Origin: Methylobacterium persicinum
Lineage (GTDB): Bacteria > Pseudomonadota > Alphaproteobacteria > Rhizobiales > Beijerinckiaceae
Assembly: GCF_022179525.1 (NCBI RefSeq)
Contig: NZ_BPQX01000034.1
Location: forward strand, 1 to 64,000
Direction of reading: 5' to 3'
DNA: 64,000 nt
Shown here piece by piece: positions 15,879 to 25,133 of this stretch; position 1 is the stretch's first letter; every line of letters starts with the position of its first letter. The notes below the pieces were generated by a model. That model saw only the letters and a list, made by a program, of their open reading frames with translations. It had not been told where the DNA came from and made no database searches. A program made the position numbers and the translations under genes.

Positions 15879-16303
15879 CGGCGGCCCGCCGGGGCCTTCG
15901 TCACGACACCGGGCGGGCGCTGCCGCGTCTCTGACGGCAATGGCGCTTCCTCCCATCCCTGCCCTCATCCTGAGGTGCACGCGCCAGCGGGCCTCGAAGA
16001 CCTCATCCTGAGGTGCACGCGCCAGCGGGCCTCGAAGGAGGGCTCCAGATCGCACGGTGATCCCTGGAACCCTCCTTCGAGGTGGCTCTGCCGCACCTCA
16101 GGATGAGGGAGTGGACGGGACACAACCGGCTATCCGGCCAGATCCTCCGGATGAGGGGAGGGTGAACTCGGCCACCGGCGACCGGGTCGCACGACGATCC
16201 CCCTCTCGACGAGGGCGAACGGCCGGGCCTCATTTTCCGATTGCCTCTGGCGCCCGTACGCTTATCTCGCTGCGGGACGGGGCGGACAGGACGGGAGAGA
16301 ACG
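15879..16303. other. Intergenic region between argC and the quinone oxidoreductase gene
   Basis: This 425-base stretch contains the family B palindromic repeat (15963-16109). The remaining sequence holds no open frame with recognisable features and no tRNA. Confidence 0.6.
15963..16109. repeat. Dispersed palindromic repeat family B, copy 1, with a 38-bp internal tandem duplication
   Basis: CCTCATCCTGAGGTGC at the left and GCACCTCAGGATGAGG at the right are inverted ends; GGAGGG and CCCTCC arms lie inside. The first 38 bases (15963-16000) are repeated exactly as 16001-16038 apart from the boundary base. A second copy of the family lies at 46722-46830. Confidence 0.85.
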
Positions 16304-17281
16304 ATGCCGAAGGCGATCCGGGTCTACGAGTACGGCGGCCCCGAGGTGATGAAGCTCGAGGACGTGCCCCTGGCCGAGCCCGGCCCCGGGCAGATCCGCG
16401 TCCGCCAGGAAGCCATCGGCGTCAACTTCATCGACATCTACTTCCGCACCGGCGCCTACAAGTCGCCGCACATGCCCTTCACCCCCGGCAAGGAGGGCGC
16501 GGGCACCGTGACCGCCGTGGGCGAGGGCGTGGCCCAGTTCAAGGTTGGCGACCGGGTGGCCTACGGCTCTGTTGCCGACGGCTGCTACGCCGAGGAGCCG
16601 CTGATCGCCGCCTCCGCCGCCGTGTCGATGCCCGACGGGATCGACGCGCAGACCGCCGCGGCGATGATGCTCAAGGGCCTCACCGCCGAATACCTCCTGC
16701 ACCGGACCTACAAGGTGAAGCCCGGCGACACGATCCTGTGGCACGCGGCGGCCGGCGGCGTCGGCCTCATCGCCTGCCAGTGGGCGAAGCACCTGGGCGC
16801 CACGGTGATCGGCACCGCGGGCAGCGAGGAGAAGGCGGAACTCGCCCGTCAGAACGGCTGCGACCACGTCATCCTGTACCGCAGCGAGGACGTGGCCAAG
16901 CGGGTCCGTGAGCTGACCGGCGGCAAGGGCGTACCGGTCGTCTATGACGGCGTCGGTCAGGCGACCCTGATGGGCTCCCTGGACAGCCTCGCGCCCACCG
17001 GCCTGCTCGCGAGCTTCGGCTCGGCCTCCGGGCCGATCACCGGGCTCGACCTCGGCCTGCTGGCCGCCAAGGGCTCCCTGTTCGTGACCCGGCCGACGCT
17101 GGCGACCTTCTCCAGCCAGCGTCCGGTGCTGGAGGAGGCGGCGGCCAACCTGTTCAACGTCGTGCGCTCCGGCGCGGTGAAGATCGCCGTCAATGCGGTC
17201 CGGCCGCTCGCCGAGGCGGAGGGCGTCCACCGGGACCTCGCCGGCCGCGAGACCACCGGCTCCACGGTGATGGTGCCCTAA
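16304..17281 (+). CDS. NADPH:quinone oxidoreductase, zeta-crystallin type
   Basis: This 325-residue medium-chain reductase lacks the structural zinc cysteine cluster of alcohol dehydrogenases. Markers are AIGVNFIDIYFRTGAYK (about residue 40), PGKEGAGTVTAVGEGV (about 62) and the Rossmann loop AAAGGVGLIACQWAKHLGA (about 150). It reduces quinones with NADPH, and single-electron reduction is usual in the family. Start ATG 16304 follows GGGAGAGA. It stands alone, between repeat family B upstream and family C downstream. Confidence 0.92.
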   Translation: MPKAIRVYEYGGPEVMKLEDVPLAEPGPGQIRVRQEAIGVNFIDIYFRTGAYKSPHMPFTPGKEGAGTVTAVGEGVAQFKVGDRVAYGSVADGCYAEEPLIAASAAVSMPDGIDAQTAAAMMLKGLTAEYLLHRTYKVKPGDTILWHAAAGGVGLIACQWAKHLGATVIGTAGSEEKAELARQNGCDHVILYRSEDVAKRVRELTGGKGVPVVYDGVGQATLMGSLDSLAPTGLLASFGSASGPITGLDLGLLAAKGSLFVTRPTLATFSSQRPVLEEAAANLFNVVRSGAVKIAVNAVRPLAEAEGVHRDLAGRETTGSTVMVP

Positions 17282-17283
17282 GT

Positions 17284-17396
17284 CCGGGGTTCCCAAAGGG
17301 ACCATCCCTTTGGTGGGGTCGTCCAGGGGCAAGGCCCCTGGAACAGGGCAAGGCTCCGCCCTGCACCCGCCGAAGGGCTCGCCCTTCGGGATCCCC
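17284..17396. repeat. Dispersed GC-rich repeat family C, copy 1 (intact)
   Basis: The unit is three consecutive hairpins: CCAAAGGGACCATCCCTTTGG, given here as AAAGGG/CCCTTT arms, then CCAGGGGC/GCCCCTGG, then GGGCAAGGCTCCGCCC, ending CGAAGGGCTCGCCCTTCG. Further copies are at 52503-52605 and, split by the mobile element, at 31982-32020 plus 34033-34113. Confidence 0.8.
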
Positions 17397-17469
17397 ATCG
17401 GGGACCAACCGCCGCAGGGGTGGGACCTGCGGCACCAGCCTGCGTTGCCCCCGCTCACCAGGAGGCAGC

Positions 17470-17670
17470 ATGTCCAACAAGCAACCGAAGACCACTACGC
17501 CGACCGATGCCGACCTCAAGGGCAACCCCGGGATCGGCACCTCGAAGGGCATGAGCGGGGCGGACCCGGAAGAGCTGGAGCTGGATTCCACCTTCGAGGG
17601 CGATGTCGAGAATGAGACCACGCCCGAGGGCGGGGTCGATCCGAACCACCGCCCGCGCAAGAACAAGTAA
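17470..17670 (+). CDS. Small acidic hypothetical protein
   Basis: A 66-residue hydrophilic protein (MSNKQPKTTTPTDADLKG to PNHRPRKNK) with an acidic centre (GADPEELELDSTFEGDVEN) and a basic tail; no domain recognised. CAGGAGGCAGC lies just before the ATG, a good ribosome-binding site. A GGGGGGC/GCCCCCC hairpin (17676-17692) follows the stop. It lies alone between repeats C and A. Small soluble proteins of this composition are common in Methylobacterium-type genomes, but I do not know its function. Confidence 0.7.
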   Translation: MSNKQPKTTTPTDADLKGNPGIGTSKGMSGADPEELELDSTFEGDVENETTPEGGVDPNHRPRKNK

Positions 17671-17708
17671 GGGGCGGGGGGCAATGCCCCCCCCATTACT
17701 CACCACCC

Positions 17709-17803
17709 CGTCATTGCGAGCGCAGCGAAGCAATCCAGGGATCCGCCACCTCCGAAAAGGTCCCGCTGCCCTGGACTGCTTCGCTTTCGCTCGCAATGAC
17801 GCG
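17709..17803. repeat. Dispersed palindromic repeat family A, copy 2
   Basis: This is the clearest copy with 51651: CGTCATTGCGAGCGCAGC at the left, GAAGCAATCCAGGG inside, and CCCTGGACTGCTTCGC with CGCTCGCAATGACG at the right. It lies between the small acidic protein gene and dinB. Confidence 0.85.
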
Positions 17804-17823
17804 GGGAGCGGAACGAGAAGGCG

Positions 17824-18906
17824 TCAAAGCCCGAGGCCGAGCTGTTCCGGCCCGTCCGGTGCCTCCTGTTCGAACCCCGACAGCGAGACCCCGATCAGCC
17901 GGGCGCTGCGGCGCAGGGGGAGGAGGCCACGCAGCAGGTCGAGGCCGATCCGCTCCAGGCTGTCCCGGTCGGGGACCGGGGCCGGCAGGGACTTGGCCCG
18001 GGTAACGAGGGAAAAATCCGAAAACTTGAGCTTCAGCGTCACCGTGCGCCCGCGCATGGCCTTGGCCTCGGCGCTGCGCCAGACCTTGTCCACCATCGGG
18101 GCGAGGCGTTCGGCGAGCAGGTCGTAGGCGGCGGTGTCGTCGGAGAAGGTGGTCTCGGCGCCGATGGACTTGCGGATGCGGTGCGCCCGCACCGGCCGCT
18201 CGTCGATGCCCCGGGCGACGGCGTAGTAATAGCTCCCCGACGAGCCGAACGTGTCCTTCAGCCTGTCGAGGCTCCAGGCCCGCAGGTCGGCGCCGGTCTC
18301 GATGCCCAACCGCTTCATCTTGGCCTCGGTGACGGGTCCGACCCCGTGGAACCGCCCGATCGGCAGCTCCGCCACGAAGTCCGGCCCCATCGCTGGGGTG
18401 ATGACGAACAGGGCGTCGGGCTTGCGGTGGTCCGAAGCGACCTTGGCCAGGAACTTGTTGTAGGACACGCCCGCCGAGGCCACGAGGCCGGTGCGCTCTA
18501 GGATCTCGGCCCGGATCGCCTTCGCCACCGCCGTCGCCGTCGGTAATCCCAAAAAATTCTCGGTGACGTCGAGATAAGCCTCGTCGAGGGCCACCGGCTC
18601 GATCAGGTCGGTATGCCGGGCGAAGACCGCGCGGATCTCCTCCGACACCTGCCGGTAGGCATCGAAGCGGGGCTTCACGAAGACGAGGTCAGGGCACAAC
18701 CGCCGGGCGGTGGCCGCCGGCATGGCCGAGCGCACGCCGAAGGGCCGGGCCTCGTAGCTCGCGGCCATCACCACGCCCCGCTCCCGGGAGCCGCCCACGG
18801 CGAGCGGCTTGCCGCGCAAGGACGGGTCGTCGCGCTGCTCCACGGAGGCATAGAACGCATCCATGTCGATGTGGATGATCTTCCGGAGGGCGCCCTCCGC
18901 CTGCAT
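17824..18906 (-). CDS. dinB: DNA polymerase IV (Y family)
   Basis: At 360 residues this is a normal-length Pol IV. IIHIDMDAFYASVEQRDDP at residues 10-28 holds the first metal-binding aspartate, SYEARPFGVRSAMP (about residue 50) the nucleotide-binding arm, and PVALDEAYLDVT (about 100) the catalytic Asp-Glu pair (usually SIDEAYLD; here ALDEAYLD). The enzyme performs translesion synthesis in DNA damage and stress. I see no LexA box in the 5-prime region by eye. The C-terminus lacks an evident beta-clamp pentapeptide apart from LGLGL. Confidence 0.95.
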   Translation of the reverse strand: MQAEGALRKIIHIDMDAFYASVEQRDDPSLRGKPLAVGGSRERGVVMAASYEARPFGVRSAMPAATARRLCPDLVFVKPRFDAYRQVSEEIRAVFARHTDLIEPVALDEAYLDVTENFLGLPTATAVAKAIRAEILERTGLVASAGVSYNKFLAKVASDHRKPDALFVITPAMGPDFVAELPIGRFHGVGPVTEAKMKRLGIETGADLRAWSLDRLKDTFGSSGSYYYAVARGIDERPVRAHRIRKSIGAETTFSDDTAAYDLLAERLAPMVDKVWRSAEAKAMRGRTVTLKLKFSDFSLVTRAKSLPAPVPDRDSLERIGLDLLRGLLPLRRSARLIGVSLSGFEQEAPDGPEQLGLGL

Positions 18907-19251
18907 CGCTCACGCCTCGGATGTTCCCGGTTCGTTCAATGACAACGGGAAGGGAGGCGGGTCAAGGCGACAGGCGCCGGAGGCCACAGGCGATTGCGCG
19001 CGGCTCGCGTTGCCGCTCGGAATGGTATCCGGCCGGCTGGCGATGATCCCCTCTCCCCGCCCGCGGGGAGAGGGCTGAGCCCCCCTTGTCGGGGGCGAAG
19101 CAAGGCGGCAGCCGGGGGTGAGGGGGGCGGCCGGACGAGGCTCATCCTGCGAGCCCCCTCACCGCCGCTCCGGCTTCGCCTCCGCTTCCCGTTTGCACGA
19201 CGAGGTGCAAACGGGCCTCTCCCCGCCTGCGGGGAGAGGGGGGAACAGCCG
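18907..19251. other. Intergenic region with a CTCTCCCC/GGGGAGAG repeat pair
   Basis: Between dinB and the DoxX-type gene lie 345 bases. CCCTCTCCCCGCCCGCGGGGAGAGGG around 19050 and CCTCTCCCCGCCTGCGGGGAGAGG around 19217 are two copies of a short palindrome family seen in many alphaproteobacteria (quoted in part: CTCTCCCC and GGGGAGAG arms). The second ends immediately before the convergent gene stop and may serve as a terminator. No gene is supported here. Confidence 0.55.
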
Positions 19252-19656
19252 TCAGCGCCCCCGCCGGAACGGCCAGTCGATCAGCCCCCCGGCCCAGAGG
19301 GCGGCCCAGACGAAGACCGGCTGAAACGCCAGACGCGGCCCGTGGTACCACCAGGAATCCGGGATGCCGTCGATGTGGATGTGCTCGAAGGCGTGCTTCA
19401 GGTTCGCCGGGTAGACGCAGACCGCGTAGAGGGCGAGGCCGATTGCGGCTGCCTTCCGGGTCGCCGGGATCTGGAGGCCCAGCGCCCCGGCAAGTTCGCA
19501 CAGCCCCGTCGCCTGGATGACGAGGCGGGGTTCGGGCACCCAATCGGGCATCAGCGGCAGCATCGCGTCGGTGGCGACGAGGTGGACCACGCCGATGAAG
19601 GCGTAGACCCCCGACAGCCCCCAGCGCAGGCCGGCGCGTCCCCGTTCGTGGCTCAC
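19252..19656 (-). CDS. DoxX-like small membrane protein
   Basis: A 134-residue protein with four predicted membrane helices (about residues 12-30, 50-68, 72-90 and 105-125). YAFIGVVHLVATDAMLPLMP and CELAGALGLQIPATRKAAA are usual in the DoxX-like group. Its GTG start overlaps the pabC stop codon as GTGA, so it is coupled to the folate operon; a connection with folate synthesis is not otherwise evident. Confidence 0.75.
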   Translation of the reverse strand: MSHERGRAGLRWGLSGVYAFIGVVHLVATDAMLPLMPDWVPEPRLVIQATGLCELAGALGLQIPATRKAAAIGLALYAVCVYPANLKHAFEHIHIDGIPDSWWYHGPRLAFQPVFVWAALWAGGLIDWPFRRGR

Positions 19657-20546
19657 GCGACCTCCTCCGGGGGGACGCCACAGGATTCCGCCACCGCACC
19701 GCGCAGGGCGTCCCGCAGGCGCGGGAAGGCCGGATGGCCGGCGCTGTCGTAGGCGACCTCACCCACGGCCGTCACCGGGGCGAGGAGGCGCAGGGAGTTG
19801 GTGAGGAAGACCGCCTTCGCCGCGCGCAGGTCGTCGCGGGTCAGGGAGCGTTCCTCCACGGCGAGGCCGCAGGCAGGGGCCAGCGCCAGCACCTGCGCGC
19901 GGACGATCCCGGCGAGCACGCCGTCCGTAAGGGGCGGGGTGACGAGGGTGAGGCGCCCCTCTGCGTCATCGCGGGCGGCGCCAAGCGATGACGGCGGCAT
20001 CACATAGACCAGGTTCCCCGTTCCCGCGCAGGCGACCATCCCCCTGGTGTTGAGGAACATCGCCTCGTCGAACCCCGCCGCGGCCGCGTCGCGGGCCGCG
20101 AGCACGGCATCGAGGTAGCCGAGCGTCTTGAGCCGTGCCGTAGGGGAGGTGTCGTTGCGGGCGATCGCCGTCGGCCACAGGCGAAGCGGGGCGAAGGCCA
20201 GGGCCCGGCCGCTCGGGGCGGCCGTGGCGAATAGGGTGGGGTGCGGCGCGTCCGGCGGCTTCAACCCCCGCGGGCCGGCGCCGCGGGTCAGCGTCGTGCG
20301 GATGGCGAGGCGCGGGCCCCGCCCGGCGAGGGCGCGCATGGCGGTGCGGATCGCCTCCGCCTCGACGGGGATGCCGAGGGTCTCCGCCGCCGCGACGAGC
20401 CGGTCGATATGCGCAGCCTCGAAGGCGATCCGGCCGCCCAGGGCGAGCGCCGTGTCGAACAGTCCGTCGCCCAGCGTCAGGCCCCGGTCGGCATGGTCGA
20501 GGGGCGCCGTGGTGCCCTCGCCCACATGCCCGTCACGCCACAGCAT
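19653..20546 (-). CDS. pabC: Aminodeoxychorismate lyase / class IV aminotransferase
   Basis: This 297-residue PLP enzyme belongs to fold type IV. The catalytic lysine is in TARLKTLGYLDAVLA (about residue 145); LTLGDGLFDTALALGGR near residue 25 and CAGTGNLVYV near 180 are typical. In this setting, immediately after pabB and pabA, removal of pyruvate from aminodeoxychorismate to give p-aminobenzoate is the expected reaction; D-amino-acid or branched-chain transaminase activity is less likely. The ATG at 20546 lies inside pabA, a 14-base overlap. Confidence 0.86.
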   Translation of the reverse strand: MLWRDGHVGEGTTAPLDHADRGLTLGDGLFDTALALGGRIAFEAAHIDRLVAAAETLGIPVEAEAIRTAMRALAGRGPRLAIRTTLTRGAGPRGLKPPDAPHPTLFATAAPSGRALAFAPLRLWPTAIARNDTSPTARLKTLGYLDAVLAARDAAAAGFDEAMFLNTRGMVACAGTGNLVYVMPPSSLGAARDDAEGRLTLVTPPLTDGVLAGIVRAQVLALAPACGLAVEERSLTRDDLRAAKAVFLTNSLRLLAPVTAVGEVAYDSAGHPAFPRLRDALRGAVAESCGVPPEEVA

Positions 20547-21138
20547 CGCGCGTCCCCTCCCGCCACCTGCGGGCGAGGCCCAGGAAGTTCGAGAAGATGG
20601 CGTGGCCGTTCTCGGTGAGCACCGATTCCGGGTGGAACTGCACCCCATAGGTCGGGTGCCGGAGGTGGGAGAGGGCCATGACCTCGCCCTCGTCCGAGAC
20701 GGCATCGACGGCGAGGTTCCGGTCCATCCCGGGCTGGGGCGTCACGACGAGGGAATGGTAGCGCCCCACCGCCATCGGTGCGGGCAGGCCGGCGAAGAGG
20801 CGCTGCCCGTCATGGGCGACGGGGGTCGCCTGCCCGTGCAGGGGCCGCCGGGCGCGCTCGACCTTGCCGCCGAAGGCCGCGCCGATGGCCTGATGGCCGA
20901 GGCAGACGCCGAGGATCGGGAGCGTGCCCGACAGGTCCCGGATCGCCGGGAGGGACACCCCCGCCTCGGCCGGGGTGCAGGGACCGGGCGAGACCACCAG
21001 GGCGTCCGGGGCGAGGGCCCGGATGCCGTCGACGTCGAGGGCGTCGTTGCGCACCACGCGCACGGTCTCGCCCAGCTCCTCCAGGTAGCGGACGACGTTG
21101 AAGACGAACGAGTCGTAGTTGTCGAGGACGAGGATCAT
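20533..21138 (-). CDS. pabA: Aminodeoxychorismate synthase glutaminase subunit
   Basis: A 201-residue class I glutamine amidotransferase. The nucleophile is Cys in LGVCLGHQAIGAAFGG (about residue 79) and the His-Glu pair is in VQFHPESVLTENG (about 170); [14 protein letters not shown] is the standard start. It gives ammonia to PabB. In some alphaproteobacteria one glutaminase serves both PabB and TrpE; the tight overlap with pabB (ATGA at 21135-21138) favours the p-aminobenzoate role. Confidence 0.92.
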   Translation of the reverse strand: MILVLDNYDSFVFNVVRYLEELGETVRVVRNDALDVDGIRALAPDALVVSPGPCTPAEAGVSLPAIRDLSGTLPILGVCLGHQAIGAAFGGKVERARRPLHGQATPVAHDGQRLFAGLPAPMAVGRYHSLVVTPQPGMDRNLAVDAVSDEGEVMALSHLRHPTYGVQFHPESVLTENGHAIFSNFLGLARRWREGTRDAVA

Positions 21139-22505
21139 GAGAAAGCCCGGAACACCCGCTCCGCCTTGGCCAGGGTCTCGTCGTATTCCGGCCCCGGCTC
21201 GGAGAGCAGGGTGACGCCGCCCCCCGCCTGCAGGACCGCCGTCCGGCCGTCCATGAACACGGTACGGATGGCGATGGAGGTGTCGAGGTCGCCGTCGAAG
21301 CCGATCCGGCCGATGGCACCGCAATAGATCTCCCGGGCATCGCCCTCGATCTCGGCGATGATGTCCATGGCCCGGATCTTGGGCGCCCCGGTGATCGAGC
21401 CGCCGGGAAAGGTCCGCTCCAGGAGGTCGAGGCCGTCGAGCCCGTCCCGCAGGGTTCCGGTCACCACCGACACGAGGTGGTGTACGCCGGCATAGGTCTC
21501 CAGGCCGCAGAGCACGGGCACGGCGACGCTGCCGGGCTCGCAGACCCGGGACAGGTCGTTGCGCAGGAGATCGACGATCATCACGTTCTCGGCCCGGTCC
21601 TTCGCCGAGGCGGCCAGGGCCTCCGCGGCCTCCCGGTCCGCCCCGGGATCGGGCAGGCGCTTGGCGGTGCCCTTGATCGGCCGGGTCTCGACGTGCCGCC
21701 CGTCCAGGCGCACGAACCGCTCCGGCGAGGAGGAGGCGACACAGAGCCCCTCGAAATCCTGGTAGGCGCCGAAGGTGGCAGGGTTGGTCTCGCGCAGGCG
21801 CCGGTAGAGGGCGAAGGGATCGAACCCCGCCGGCAGGTCGGCGGTGAAGCGCTGGGCGATGTTGGCTTGGTAGATGTCGCCCGCCCGGATGTAGTCCCGC
21901 ACCCTCTCCACCGCCGCCTCGTAGGCCGGGCGGTCGAAGTTCGAGCGCCACGCGAGGTCCCCGCAGGCGGGGGCGGGTTCCGGTGGGGGCACGTCCCGCA
22001 GGAGGTCGGCGAACTGTGCGAGCCGGGCCTGGGCCCGCCTCTCCCGGGCGTCGGGCGCGGTCTCGGGGAAGCCGGTGGCCACGAGGCGGGCGGAGCCGGC
22101 GGCGTGGTCGATGACGAGCACCGTATCGTAGAGGTCGAGGGCGATGTCGTCGGTCAGCCCCGCCCGGCGGGCGGGATGGGCGACCCGCTCCAGGGAAGCC
22201 CCGAGATCGTAGGCGAAGTAGCCGATGGCGCCGCCGGGGAACGGGAAGGCCGGGTCCGCCGGCAGCCGGTAGGGCGCGAGGCAGGCGCGCAGGGCCTCGA
22301 ACGGGCCGCCGGGCAGAGGGCGCCCGTCGAGGGTGGCCCTGCCGTCCCGGACCCGGAACCGGTCGAAGGGGTCGGCGGCCACCACCGAGAGCCGGCCCAG
22401 GGCATCGTGCCGCATGGCGCTATCGAGGAAGGCGAGCCCCGGCAGGGACCGCAGCCGCGCGGCGGCGGCGATCGCGTCGATGGGGGGCAGGTCTCGGGTC
22501 CACAT
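21135..22505 (-). CDS. pabB: Aminodeoxychorismate synthase component I
   Basis: The 456-residue protein is a chorismate-utilising enzyme. [11 protein letters not shown] (about residue 272) has the lysine that forms a covalent intermediate in PabB; anthranilate synthase TrpE would have PIAGT, so this residue decides the call. [20 protein letters not shown] near residue 365 is the shared active-site motif. It heads the pabB-pabA-pabC-doxX operon, making p-aminobenzoate for folate and, in methylotrophs, methanopterin. The region to rimO on the other strand is about 185 bases. Confidence 0.93.
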   Translation of the reverse strand: MWTRDLPPIDAIAAAARLRSLPGLAFLDSAMRHDALGRLSVVAADPFDRFRVRDGRATLDGRPLPGGPFEALRACLAPYRLPADPAFPFPGGAIGYFAYDLGASLERVAHPARRAGLTDDIALDLYDTVLVIDHAAGSARLVATGFPETAPDARERRAQARLAQFADLLRDVPPPEPAPACGDLAWRSNFDRPAYEAAVERVRDYIRAGDIYQANIAQRFTADLPAGFDPFALYRRLRETNPATFGAYQDFEGLCVASSSPERFVRLDGRHVETRPIKGTAKRLPDPGADREAAEALAASAKDRAENVMIVDLLRNDLSRVCEPGSVAVPVLCGLETYAGVHHLVSVVTGTLRDGLDGLDLLERTFPGGSITGAPKIRAMDIIAEIEGDAREIYCGAIGRIGFDGDLDTSIAIRTVFMDGRTAVLQAGGGVTLLSEPGPEYDETLAKAERVFRAFS

Positions 22506-22689
22506 GAACCGGGTTCGGGCCTTCGGATCGCGGCGTCGGAACGCCCTCGCACAGGCGATGCCGCGGGGGAAGCGGCTCGTGGCGCGGGCCGGCCTCGCGC
22601 CGGCGGCCGGAACCCGCTATATCGGGGCCGATCCCGAAGACTGCCAGCGTTCTCGCAGCGCCCCAGCGGCGCAAGCCGCGCCGTATCCG

Positions 22690-24060
22690 ATGCCGATGAT
22701 GACCAGCACCGCCTCGCCCGACACCAAGGGCGCCCCCAAGAGCGCCCCCAACTGCGCTCCGAAGATCTCCTTCGTCTCCCTCGGCTGCCCGAAGGCGCTG
22801 GTGGATTCGGAGCGGATCCTCACGCATCTGCGCGCGGAGGGCTACGAGCTCGCCCGGAAGCATGACGGGGCGGACCTCGTCATCGTCAACACCTGCGGCT
22901 TCCTCGATTCCGCCAAGGCAGAGTCCCTCGCCGCCATCGGCGAGGCCATGGCCGAGAACGGCCGGGTCATCGTCACCGGCTGCATGGGCGCCCAGCCGGA
23001 GGAGATCCGCGAGAAGTACCCGGATCTGCTCGCCGTCACCGGTCCCCAGGCCTACGAATCGGTGGTCGCGGCGGTGCACGAGGCGGCGCCCCCGGCCCAC
23101 GACCCGTTCCTGGACCTCGTGCCGCCCCAGGGCATCAAGCTCACGCCGCGCCACTACGCGTATTTGAAGATTTCCGAGGGCTGCAACAACCGCTGCAGCT
23201 TCTGCATCATCCCGTCGCTCCGTGGCGACCTCGTGAGCCGCCCGGCGGCGGACGTGCTCCGGGAGGCCGAGAAGCTCGTCAAGGCGGGGGTGAAGGAACT
23301 CCTCGTCGTCTCGCAGGACACCAGCGCCTACGGGCTCGACATCCGCTACGCCGAGAGCCCCTGGCGCGACCGGCAGGTCCGCGCCCGCTTCGCCGACCTC
23401 GCCCGGGAACTCGGCGAGCTCGGGGCCTGGGTGCGGCTGCACTACGTCTACCCGTACCCGCATGTGGACGAGGTGATCCCGCTCATGGCCGAGGGGAAGG
23501 TCCTCCCCTACCTCGACATGCCGCTGCAGCATGCGGCGCCCTCGGTGCTGAAGCGGATGCGCCGGCCGGGCAACCAGGAGAAGCAGCTCGACCGGATCCG
23601 GTCCTGGCGGGCGGGCTGCCCGGATCTCGCCATCCGCTCGACCTTCATCGTCGGCTTCCCCGGTGAGACCGAGGCCGAGTTCGAGGAATTGCTGGAGTGG
23701 CTCAAGGAGGCCAAGCTCGACCGGGTCGGCTGCTTCGAGTTCGAGCCCGTGGCGGGGGCGACCGCCAACGGCATCGCCGCGCCCGTGCCGCCGGAGGTGA
23801 AGGCCGAGCGCAAGCGGCGTTTCATGGAGACGCAGAACGCCATCTCCCTGCGCCTCCAGCGGGCGAAGGTCGGCCGGCGCATGCCGGTCATCGTCGATGC
23901 GGTGGAGGGCGGGATCGCCCGGGGGCGCTCCAAGGCCGACGCCCCGGAGATCGACGGCACCGTCCACGCCGCCTTCCGCCGCCCGGTGCGGGTGGGGGAC
24001 ATCGTGTCGGTGAAGGTCGACCGGGCCGAGGCGTACGACCTCTACGGCAGCGTGGTCTGA
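22690..24060 (+). CDS. rimO: Ribosomal protein S12 methylthiotransferase
   Basis: A radical-SAM methylthiotransferase of about 456 residues that modifies aspartate 89 of S12. Domains: UPF0004 N-terminal (about 25-135, [14 protein letters not shown] with the first cluster cysteine), radical SAM (about 150-380, [11 protein letters not shown] for the second iron-sulfur cluster) and C-terminal TRAM (about 390-455). LGCPKA and the absence of MiaB-type signatures favour RimO. Three ATGs (22690, 22696, 22699) compete for the start and none has a clear ribosome-binding site. Confidence 0.93.
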   Translation: MPMMTSTASPDTKGAPKSAPNCAPKISFVSLGCPKALVDSERILTHLRAEGYELARKHDGADLVIVNTCGFLDSAKAESLAAIGEAMAENGRVIVTGCMGAQPEEIREKYPDLLAVTGPQAYESVVAAVHEAAPPAHDPFLDLVPPQGIKLTPRHYAYLKISEGCNNRCSFCIIPSLRGDLVSRPAADVLREAEKLVKAGVKELLVVSQDTSAYGLDIRYAESPWRDRQVRARFADLARELGELGAWVRLHYVYPYPHVDEVIPLMAEGKVLPYLDMPLQHAAPSVLKRMRRPGNQEKQLDRIRSWRAGCPDLAIRSTFIVGFPGETEAEFEELLEWLKEAKLDRVGCFEFEPVAGATANGIAAPVPPEVKAERKRRFMETQNAISLRLQRAKVGRRMPVIVDAVEGGIARGRSKADAPEIDGTVHAAFRRPVRVGDIVSVKVDRAEAYDLYGSVV

Positions 24061-24061
24061 G

Positions 24062-24120
24062 GGGATTGCAGAACGGGCCCCGCGCCTCGTTCCTCGCCGT
24101 CGTCACGCTCGCAATGACGG
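24062..24120. repeat. Degenerate half of repeat family A
   Basis: GGATTGCAG near 24063 and ACGCTCGCAATGACGG at 24105-24120 match the right half of family A; the left half is missing. It lies just after rimO. Confidence 0.5.
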
Positions 24121-24196
24121 CGGGGCGGCTCTATGAGGGACCTGCCCGAGCACCGGACCCGATGCCCTCTTCCTCCCCACAGCCTGAGCGCGCCCC

Positions 24197-25126
24197 ATGA
24201 CCGGCGCGGTCCTCCTCGCCCTTCTGCCGATCGCCCTGCTCATTGGCCTCGGCGCCCTGCTGCGGCGGATCGGCTTCATCGGGGAGGCATTCTGGCCGCA
24301 GGCCGAGCGGCTCGGCTACTACGTGCTGCTGCCCTCCCTGTTCATCCACGGGCTGGCCACCGCCCGGCTCGACGGGGTGCCGGTCCTGTCGCTGGCCGCC
24401 GTGCTCGTGGCCTCGACGGTGACCGTCGCCCTCGCCCTCCTGGCCCTGCGCCCCCGGCTCGCCCTGGACGGAGCGGCCTTCACCTCGGTGTTCCAGGGGG
24501 GAATCCGCTTCAACAACTATGTCGGGGTCTCGGCGGCGGTCGGGCTGTTCGGGGCCCAGGGCCTCGCCCTGGCCGCCGTGGCGAACGCCGCCATCGTGCC
24601 GACGGTCAACGTCCTGTGCGTCCTCGTCTTCGCCCGGTTCGGCTCCGGGGGTCGACTCGCTCCGGCGGCCATCGCCCGGCAGCTCGCCTTCAACCCCCTG
24701 GTGGTGGCGAGCGTGATCGGCATCTCCCTCCAGGCCACGGGCCTGCCCCTGCCCATCGGGGTGGATGCCATGCTCAAGGCCCTGGGACAGGCCTCCCTGC
24801 CGCTCGGTCTGCTCTGCGTCGGGGCAGCCCTGGATTTCGGCGCGGCGCGGACATGGTTCCGGCCGGTGGCGGTGTCGTCGGCGGTGAAGTTCGGGCTGAT
24901 GCCCCTCGTGACGGTGCTGGCCTGCCTGCTGCTGGGCCTGCGGGGACCGGCGGCGGCCACGGCCCTGCTGTTCCAGGCCCTGCCGACGGCCTCGTCCTCC
25001 TACATCATGGCCCGGCAACTCGGCGGGGACGCGCCCCTTATGGCCGGCATCACCGCCCTGCAGACGGTGCTGGCCGGGGCGGCGATCCCCCTCGTCCTCA
25101 CGGTGCTGGACGGCGTGGCGGCCTGA
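24197..25126 (+). CDS. AEC-family transporter (auxin efflux carrier fold)
   Basis: This 309-residue protein has about ten hydrophobic segments in two inverted sets of five. GGIRFNNYVGVSAAVGLFGA (about residue 97) and the late FQALPTASSSYIMARQLGGD (about residue 258) are family marks. Bacterial members export malate, malonate or other small organic acids, but substrate cannot be chosen from sequence. It stands alone, convergent with mazG with only 7 bases between stops. Confidence 0.88.
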   Translation: MTGAVLLALLPIALLIGLGALLRRIGFIGEAFWPQAERLGYYVLLPSLFIHGLATARLDGVPVLSLAAVLVASTVTVALALLALRPRLALDGAAFTSVFQGGIRFNNYVGVSAAVGLFGAQGLALAAVANAAIVPTVNVLCVLVFARFGSGGRLAPAAIARQLAFNPLVVASVIGISLQATGLPLPIGVDAMLKALGQASLPLGLLCVGAALDFGAARTWFRPVAVSSAVKFGLMPLVTVLACLLLGLRGPAAATALLFQALPTASSSYIMARQLGGDAPLMAGITALQTVLAGAAIPLVLTVLDGVAA

Positions 25127-25133
25127 GGGCCGC

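Noticed and set aside
14133-17803. Repeats at 14133, 17709 and elsewhere as parts of a CRISPR array
   Set aside because: Copies are single, kilobases apart, palindromic over their whole length and have no regularly spaced variable segments.
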